The position numbers and the translations under genes are program-made. Below are positions 15,529 through 23,409 of a DNA stretch of 23,409 bases, piece after piece. Each line of letters starts with the position of its first letter. Position 1 is the first letter of the stretch. Origin of the DNA: Setaria digitata (taxonomy: Eukaryota; Nematoda; Chromadorea; Rhabditida; Setariidae); contig RCAB01000732.1 in the NCBI GenBank assembly GCA_003640385.1, positions 1-23,409 on the forward strand, given 5' to 3'. Under the pieces are notes generated by a model. It made no database searches. It worked only from the letters and a program-made list of their open reading frames with translations, and was not told the origin of the DNA.

Positions 15529-15580
15529 GCGGCGGGCATGACAAGTAATTGCAATTGAATGGCGGCGGCTAGTGATAGGA
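15529..15580. promoter_or_regulatory. GC-richer island in AT-rich desert, possible regulatory element
   Basis: A compact stretch contains GCGGCGGGCATG, the palindromic segment GCAATTG, and GGCGGCGGCTAGTGATAGG. Its composition breaks sharply from several kilobases of flanking AT-rich DNA. It carries no open frame of note. A cis-regulatory core or a transposon remnant would fit. This is inference from composition only. Confidence 0.2.
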
Positions 15581-18500
15581 GCACTTTTTTTAGAGATGAA
15601 TTGAAGGTCATCGTGGACTTAATATTAAACTTTTTTTTTAAGAAATACATTTCCAATTGATTTTTTTCTTCTTAAATATTCTCCAATCATTTCGATTTGC
15701 AAAGCTATAAATTGGTGAACGAATTTTTTTCCTTCCCTTGGATTTGGAGAATATTACTGCTCTGAGCAATTTGTGATATTATTGATAAGAAAGTTAGCTT
15801 TCATTAACAATTATTGATCAGAGAAGTGACGTTCAATCTAAATCGCCTCAGGAATAGATTAGAAAAGACAGAATAGAGAAAAGAGCATTCCAAGAACTCG
15901 AAGTTTGATGTGATAACAGAGTGATTGATAATCACTTTTTTGAAACTTTTGTTTAGTCAACACTCGTTATCTGAATTATTATTCATAAAAGTAGAGCATT
16001 CCCTTTGAAATAATCGAAATTACTGAAGTATTAGTTAAATAAACAATATTCCACATTATAATATTTACAATGCCATAAAATGGCACTGGCCACAAAATGG
16101 CTAATAAAATTTCATAAATTTGAGCTTAAAATACCCCAAAGCTTGCTAAAGCGATATGTAGTTATTATGAAATTCAATGAAAATGATATTCTGCCTAGTC
16201 CATTTAATGAATTTATTAATGAAAGAGCGGTAGGAAGCTGCATTACTGCTACCATCTATTATTAGCTGTAATCATAATATATAAACAAATACGAAATAAC
16301 GTTGGTAATTAAATCTAATAGAGTTGGTAGCTGAATGAACAGTGACATGGACAGGTGTTTAACTTATTAAAGGATAGTAAATTTGCAAATGAAAACGAAA
16401 AGGAAATCAAATTATAATTAGTGAAACAAAAAATGGTAGAGGTAATTAATTTGGTTGCCATTTGGTTCGTAGAAAAGGAAACAGGAAAAGGTAAAATAAT
16501 GGACCTGAAAAGAATAAGGAGAGAGACCGGAATAGGAATTTAATAGGTCAAAACGGAAATGGTCGATACGGTTGATTGATGTATTGCTTATTCGATAGTT
16601 ACGTTGAAACAGGTGAGAAAAGTTATAGATCTTTCAAATTCAGGAGAAGATTTGGAAAAATGAGAGTTATTAATGTCATAGAGTAGACTAATCAAATATG
16701 TATTTTAATTAAATATTTCTTGCAGCCAAGTAATTAATTAGTTAAGATGTATAACAAACCTCTATATCAATCTGAAATCTATTAATTCTTTCTTAATTTT
16801 TTTTCTCAGTTGAATTGCAAAATCGGAAATTTTCCTAATATTTTCAACAAATTAATTGAAATTCTAATCTCATCAGTGACAATTTATTGATTTATTGTCT
16901 TATTTTATATTGTAGTGCAGTATTTCCGGAATCACAATCGCTACGGATAAATTTGCATTTTGTTTGATATTATTCTAAACTGTGCACTTTTGACATAATT
17001 ATTACCGTAAGATTTAAGAAAAAAAAGAACGTAGCAGTATTTTGTTACGATCGCTTTTTTCTTTCTTTTTTTGGAGCATAATTTTATTTGATAAAATTAG
17101 GTTGAATGAATGTTTATTTTTGTTACATAGCTTGAAAATTTAGAATCTGTTCTAAAGCAATTCTTATCAGTAATATACAAAAAGGGACATTGATGTGAGG
17201 CTATTTATTAAATAAAATGGATAATTTAATTTGAATATTCATATATTTAATCATTTGGAGTGGAACTTATTTTCTATTTACATCTTCAAATAAAATTTCA
17301 TTCTATAAAAAATTTTATTTTTATTCCATATCTGTGCAAAATAGTTAACAAGGCTGCTTCTTTATCAATTCTTCAAATTTTTGACAATCGAAAAACACAC
17401 CCACCATAAATTTAAATTCGAATTCCTCTATAACAGATGTAGACTAATCAACGCACTTTTTCAAAGTATTGTATATCAAATTTTTATCAGCCTGCTATGT
17501 TGATTTTAGTCAAAACAATGCCTTATCTTATCAGTACGATTATTTCTTAATTTCCTTACAGTTAATACGGCATTATTTAGAGATTTTCCTGTCCCTATTT
17601 GCTTCTTTAATTCGTGTTCAGAAATTTCTGAAAGAGTTACAGAATCATTAATGTATATTGCAATCCTGCTGGTTATGCCACTTCACTTTATCATAGTGTA
17701 ATCACTTTTCACCACTCTTAATTAGTCCAATCGCTCATGTCTACCATTAAATTTGTGGTTGTAACCTAAAAATGTTTGTTGATTTTCATTATTTCAGAAA
17801 GTACTTTGTTTGATAAAATCTGTAATGCTTATAAGTTAAACTTGAAATTTGAACAGAGGAACAAAAGATTGCAAAGAAAGAAAGTGAACAATTCCACTAT
17901 CTGGAAATTACCTTTATTTTTGCAATCAAATTTAATAGTAAAATAGCAAATGAAGTTTAATTTCATTAAGAGTGAATGAAAATTAGATTGGTGAAAAAAA
18001 AAATGTGCTGAAATAGAAACACAAAATTTCCTTAAATGCCAGGAATTTTTGGAATTAAAAAAAAAAATGAATCAAACTCAGAATCATTGAGCAGCAACTG
18101 AAAAAAAAGTGGCGCTTCATCTTACAACGAGAACTAGAACGACACGAATAGGATGTGATTGAAAGAATCTTCAAATATTCTTATTAAAATGTTTGAATAA
18201 ATGAAATTCACCACTTCTAATATGGTAGTTCTTTTGTATTTTAAAGTGCAAAAGCAGCCAAAATGCTTCTTAGGACACGAAGAAAATATTCAAGTTTTTA
18301 TTCAGCAATTGAATTTTTTGCACTTCCAATAAATGATTGCCCAAAGCTTTAAGAGTTATTTGAATGAGTGCCACTTGACTTTTGTGATAAGTGCTGCTAG
18401 GCCTACGAATTACTAAGCCAATGTATGAAAGTATGTAAAAGTGAATAATTAGGCTAGGCAGCTATCACTAGTGAGTTAACATTGAAAAGGGCAAAAAGTG

Positions 18501-19795
18501 GAATATACGTGATAGGCCAAGTTGAAGGAGTGCTATCTATATCTATATATGCTAATTTATCCAAAGTGTCCCATGGCAATCAACTACTTATGCTAATAAG
18601 TGTATAGTCCAGCAACAAGGTCGTGAGACTCGTTTCAATAAATCACTTCAATTCATCAATAAATATTACCAAACAAAGCGGCATATTTACTTTCATATGT
18701 AAATCTCATCGAAATTCAAGAATGAATCGTTTTGAAATGATCAAAATAAGGAAGCTGTCTATTCGATAAAACTCATTAAATAACACCTCATTTGAAATTA
18801 GAATGAGCTGTAATTAAAATAAGCTATGAGAGTAATCCCTCTTAAGAAATGTAACAAATCTTAAGTGCATCAAAGAGGCTGTAGGAAATGAAGATGAAAT
18901 AAATAAATTAGCTGCCTAATTATTTTGCTCAACATTATTACCGTAAAGTTTAATCTCAAAATTATATCAAAACGTTCAACAGAGAAAGTTAACATGTTTC
19001 GTTAAGTCCGCTTTGATAAATAAACAGCAACAAGAAGGCATCGAAATACGGTAATATTAGAGATTGAATATAAAAGAAGCAGAAAGTGAAGCCCAAAGAT
19101 TATAGCGAAGTAAGAGATAAATATCTTATTTGCATAATTAGCGAGACAGAATTGTCTCATTTAGTAGCATCAGAATATTATATCTTCACTAAAACATTTC
19201 ACTCTCAGTGCTTCCTTATTTTAAATTCAAAATACATAAGCGAAGATTCAGCTCAATTTTTTTTTTTAGTTGCATAAAATCAACAGCTGCTGCATAGAAG
19301 AAGTAAAAATTGAAAATTTCGAAAGCGAAATTGGCAATAGTTTCTATATTCTATCCGTCAGCAAGTCCATCCGTTGGGACATTGATTTTATTATTTTTGT
19401 GGCATAATTTTAATGATTTTGAAAAAGTGAAAACTATCATTCTTCCTGTTAGCAATATCCTCCAAAGCTTCAATTCGAAATAATGAAAAAAAGGATGAAA
19501 TTTTTTAGAACTTCTTATGCATGATTTAAAAAATATAATTTTCAATACAGTATACATACATTGTGCATTTCTCTTTAATTATCTTGAACTGTAATTTATC
19601 AGATTTTATATCATCTCATTAATTTTGCTTTCAAGTATTTCTGATTGGATTAGACAACGAACTTAATCAATCCTGAAAATAAACTTCTATCTTCTTTAAG
19701 TTGATCAATTCGTTGATCAGTAGCGTGAAATATTTCAAAATTGTTCTTCTATGCTACAGAAATTTGAACAAAAACATCGTTAGACACAATATTAG

Positions 19796-19933
19796 ATGGA
19801 AAAAACAAGTATTTGTTCTAGACCTTTGTATTTCTACACCTACGATATTTGCCAAGAGATAGCTAACAGTAAACCGACTCGTCTTTGTGCTTGCTTAAAA
19901 ACTTGGGTCTTGGTGGATAAGAATGGACAGTAG
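19796..19933 (+). CDS. candidate 45-codon ORF with four cysteines
   Basis: ATG at 19796 to TAG at 19931-19933. The product begins MEKTSICSRPLYFY and has Cys at 7, 19, 31 and 33 and a low-bias composition, in a locally more complex sequence (about 19840-20020). There is no signal peptide. The minus strand is also open here with an ATG start (MIITCCYCPF), so at most one reading is real. No family is recognised. Confidence 0.15.
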   Translation: MEKTSICSRPLYFYTYDICQEIANSKPTRLCACLKTWVLVDKNGQ

Positions 19934-20752
19934 CAGCAAGTGATAATCATCTATCTAAGCTAAGGAAGCTAGTCACAGTTCACTGCAAAAGTGCTGAACA
20001 AACAAACATGTGATGGTAGTACTCTACACATAAGTTAATTGTAACCATCATATCGGTAAATATATTTTCTGGTAGGTGTCAATGTTCAGTGTTAATTATC
20101 ATAACTTATTTATATTTATTAATAATTCATTTCGAAGCCAAATTTACTAAACATTAAAAGAAATTTGAGTTAGAAAAAAAAGTGATTTGAGAAATACTTG
20201 GCAGCTTGTTCTTTAATTCATATTTTATAACTCATTACAAAACTTAAATGAATGACAGAAAAAAGTTGTAGAAAAAGGGAAACTGAATTATTTCCCTTTT
20301 TTCTCCTTCCTTTCTTTCCTCTCTATAAAAAATGAACAAATTATTCCTTCCTTTTCTTAATCAAATGCAGAAGATCATGGATGATGATGGAAAGATGGCA
20401 ACATCTTTAAATGATGATGATTTATTTAGTGAAACTATTCCAATTGCTTTTATTTGAAATAACTGAAAAGCCAATAAATGACAATTTTTTACCTGCCTAA
20501 AATCATTTCTGTCACAGATGGCTCTAATCTAATTACTTTACGAAGGATATTGTCAATTAGTACAATCAATAAATTATATCACACTTCATTAAAGCATGAT
20601 GCAAATTTCGTTCAGAATACTTATTCATTCTATCCTATGTGACAACAAATAAAATATTGAAATTTACAAATTAATTAAAATTTAAATCTAATTTACTAGA
20701 AATATTATTAAACTGAGAGCGTGAAAACAGTCAATGCAAAGTAAGAATTCAG
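19934..20752. other. AT-rich non-coding stretch
   Basis: I see no gene, structural RNA or notable repeat here beyond short A/T and CT runs (for example near 20290-20320). Confidence 0.5.
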
Positions 20753-21000
20753 CTAATGGAACGGTGGCGGTACGAAGTGTTGAAGAAAGTGAAAAGAGTC
20801 ACTTCTTAATTTGTGATACATCAAGTAATTAACGTATGTTTTCAGAAGCTCGTCGTCCTTCACTGATCTGAACTGTTTCTTCACCTCAACCTCTTGACCT
20901 CTTCTCTCCATCTTCACACTCATTTTGCTGCTATTCAGAAGCCAAGCATCTGCTACCACAACAGATAGAACGACGACATGAGAAATGCAATGAGTGGCAC
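20753..21000 (-). CDS. candidate minus-strand exon of an unidentified gene
   Basis: An acceptor-like AATATTCAG on the minus strand (ending at 21001) is followed by 80 open codons to a TGA or TAA near 20753. The first part is hydrophobic (HVVVLSVVVADAW), then a charged, coding-like stretch (KMERRGQEVEVKKQFRSVKD). The end is less convincing and may be past a donor at GTTAAT near 20836. The pattern would suit a signal peptide plus propeptide, but no upstream ATG exon is identified and no family is recognised. Confidence 0.3.
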
Positions 21001-21633
21001 CTGAATATTCTAGTCTAATGGTTCAGTGCTAATGGATTTATTTTCTTCGTATAGTTAGGCATCTTTCACAAACTCATTTAATGCATAGAATTTGTTTCGG
21101 ACTATCATTTCTCATGGTAAATCTAGCTGAATGTGAATGAAAAATAGACCGGATAGAATAAGGAAGCACAGAAAACCGGATCCAAAAATAGATAGTTGGT
21201 GATGAATATATTTTTCATATGTAAATGAAAAATATCGATGAGACAATTTTTGTGTGAAATAACAAAATAATCTTGAAGTCATTAACACTGAGAAGCAATA
21301 TAGCATAGGCATAAGGTGATGCTAGGCCAATACAGAAAGGAGCCAAGTAATGAATGTCTTGAAATGATAGCTTTATTGATGCTATCGCAGACATTATTTG
21401 CTAACGACTCATCATAAATTTCTATAATGAACTGCAAACTTTTCATTGGATAATTAGTTGCCTCATTCCTTCTTCATTTAAAGATTCATTTCAAAAAAAA
21501 AATCCAAAATCTTTTGCATTTCTTTCATTACTAATTAAGCCGTACAATTTTATATTTGTTTATTAATTTACATACTGTCGAGAGAATTTACAACAAAATA
21601 TTTCTCGCTTCTTTTAAATTGTCCGTTTAGCCA

Positions 21634-21664
21634 AACAACAATACTATACTCAACAACAATACTA
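21634..21664. repeat. short direct repeat, 13 bp core with 18 bp period
   Basis: AACAACAATACTA occurs at 21634-21646 and again at 21652-21664. This looks like a single small tandem duplication and has no evident function. Confidence 0.7.
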
Positions 21665-22583
21665 AACCGATTTTTATTGTTACTTAATTGAAATTTTGAA
21701 TTTAAGATTTTCGGAGCAAAACTTTGCATCATTAATAAAAAGAATGAAAGTCTTGCGGGACAGGAAAAAGTAAATGAATTGAAGGCAGTAAGTAACTGAA
21801 ATTTCTTTCTGTCTCATATTTAAAATGAAATGCATCATGCAGACAAATAAGAAATTTAAATTTAAATTTTAAAAATTCTTTCGTAATAAAATGTCCTTAT
21901 TAGAACTAATGCACAGTACAATAAGCTTTCCTGTCTGTTTCATTTTGCGGAAATTTCTTCCTGTCCCATATTCATCCCTCTTCTTTCATTCATTTCTTTC
22001 CTCAAAACTTTTAAACATATTTTTCAATTTCGAAAAATTAGCAAAAATTTCTGAAATAAAAAAGAAAATACTCTCACTGTTTGCAGGAGTATTTTCATTA
22101 AAAACCTGAAATGATTGTAAGCCGTGACTGAAATGATACTTTGTTGAGCTTTTCCTTTGCTCATTCATTAAGAAAGGCTAAAGCCATTATAATTTGTGTT
22201 AGCGCCAGGAGCTGTATTAAATGACATAAATTGTAAATTTGCAACTACTAAATATAAAAGTGAATTGATTGGGAATGATACAAGAATTTTTGCTACAGTG
22301 CTACCTTTCGGATATGCTTTAATTTTTATGTATACTGAAATGCAAGTAAGACAGTGTGATCTTTAAGAAAATATAATTTAATCGGTAAGAATAAAAATAT
22401 TTTGCTTCTAGCAAGCAATTAGAATATATTATTTCAAGTCTGGTCAAAAACTGTAAGGTTTTCTAGTGAAATCTGAAAAAAAATTTCTGAAATAAAATAA
22501 AAGGGCTTTTGGCTGATGCCTTTGAAAAAAAGCTTTTTTGGCCTGATCTCAATACTACCCCTTCCTCCTCCTCGTTTCTTCTA

Positions 22584-22611
<28 letters not shown>
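22584..22611. repeat. 28-nt poly(T) run after a pyrimidine tract
   Basis: A CT-rich segment from about 22547 runs into 28 consecutive T, then AAGAC. On the minus strand this is a 28-nt A tract, so it could be the tail of a retroposed copy, the pyrimidine tract of a splice acceptor (TTTTTTTAAG), or simple slippage. I could not recognise flanking target-site duplications. Confidence 0.8.
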
Positions 22612-22615
<4 letters not shown>

Positions 22616-23409
22616 CTAGAAAAAGAAGTCTTGAGTACGGCATTAGAAGGGTAGTCATAATTCTTAAATTCCTCTATTTCATATAAGTCTGGAAAAATCT
22701 AAAGTCTTCATATATTTTTTAATAGTGTTTTGATGGAGGAAAAAAAAAATCATATTTTTGAATTTTTGTTGTTGAAAAATAAATGAGTCAAGTAGCATAT
22801 CAAGTTACTTCAAGTTTGTTTTTTGCAAATTTCCTAACTCCAGAAGGACTCTTCTAATATGCTACCTGCAAGTTTGAATTTTGCAGTTTTCAGTTACATC
22901 TTTCTGGAAGCATATTTTGCTACTGTTATGCTGAAAAATAAACACCATATCGAATTAAGTTAGGGAAAAATTAGATTACAGAATTTGTGATTATTAATTT
23001 GAAGGTATTGACTACGCAGGTTCTATGAGAAGTGTTAATATTCAAGTCGTCTTGTTCAGTTGATAAATCGGTTCAATGAAGGGAAAGTTGTTGGGATAGC
23101 TCAACTAAAGGATCAATTGCAATGTTTTCTAGACTAATTACATTAATTCCATGCAGTTCAGCAATAAATCAGTCTACAAATCCTACCTAACTAATCTTGC
23201 TTGATTCATTCAACCGAAGCTAATTTTCCTTCCCTTTTCTTTATACTCCTATAAATCATATAAAAACGATGCAAAATTTATCAGAGTATATTTCAGTGAT
23301 TCATTTTTATCTAGGGAGAATTATATTTCATTGAATTTTACTAGATCGAAGTAGATCAGATCGGATTAGACTTAATGGAATTGCACGATCTTTGACTTAA
23401 TTTTTTTTT

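Larger units (their letters stand above)
13855..19795. other. AT-rich gene-poor block
   Basis: About 6 kb with no supported gene. Short ORFs here (for example 14030-14278 plus, read through pyrimidine tracts, and 16080-16265 plus) have low-complexity products. TAATTA-type motifs and A or T tracts are abundant. It holds the (AT)14 repeat and the more GC-rich island at 15529-15580. It could be intergenic or a very long intron. Confidence 0.5.
21001..23409. other. AT-rich gene-poor right end
   Basis: No supported gene. ORFs of 60-72 codons at 21112-21312, 21891-22109 and 21986-22168 have low-complexity hydrophobic or lysine-rich products and overlap on opposite strands. The region contains the short direct repeat, the 28-nt T run and a palindrome AAAAAAGCTTTTTT near 22526-22540. 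The window ends in a T run. Confidence 0.5.

Noticed and set aside
22520..22545. AAAAAAGCTTTTTT palindrome as a transcription terminator
   Set aside because: Terminators of this hairpin type are bacterial; in this AT-rich nematode DNA it is most simply a chance palindrome.

Overview
The window looks like nuclear DNA of a nematode, probably a clade III (filarial or spirurid) worm. The evidence is very AT-rich non-coding DNA, many short introns ending in the nematode-type TTTCAG/TTTTAG acceptor, very short leaders preceded by an AG that would suit spliced-leader trans-splicing, and a highly split gene for a conserved eukaryotic protein. No bacterial-type operon, rRNA, tRNA or CRISPR array was seen. 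The species cannot be named from the sequence alone.

Two genes can be rebuilt exon by exon with every reading-frame phase closing. The first (plus strand, 1161-5980, 17 exons, 752 codons plus stop) encodes a tandem AAA+ ATPase of the NVL / Rix7 / C. elegans MAC-1 family, a nucleolar remodeller of pre-60S ribosomal particles. It has the family's N-terminal helical domain, a basic nuclear-localisation region and two ATPase modules. The second (minus strand, 11246 down to 8061, 5 exons, about 293 codons plus stop) is, as far as I can see, a less described gene. It encodes a signal peptide, two fibronectin-III-like extracellular modules and a C-terminal hydrophobic anchor. None of its exons stands out alone, because they are split by introns of up to about 1.6 kb. 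The two genes converge tail to tail across about 2 kb.

Layout: 1-161 may hold the last exon of a gene lying to the left (weak). 162-1151 is non-coding with the likely NVL promoter. 1161-5997 is NVL. 5998-7986 is the convergent intergenic region with one weak ORF followed by a poly(A) signal. 7987-11246 is the membrane-anchored gene. 11247-23409 is a 12-kb, very AT-rich gene-poor block with microsatellites, homopolymer tracts, one more GC-rich island and a few weak coding candidates (13778-13854 plus, 19796-19933 plus, 20753-21000 minus).

The two main genes have unrelated roles (ribosome assembly in the nucleolus; a surface or secretory-pathway protein) and nothing in the window suggests they act together.
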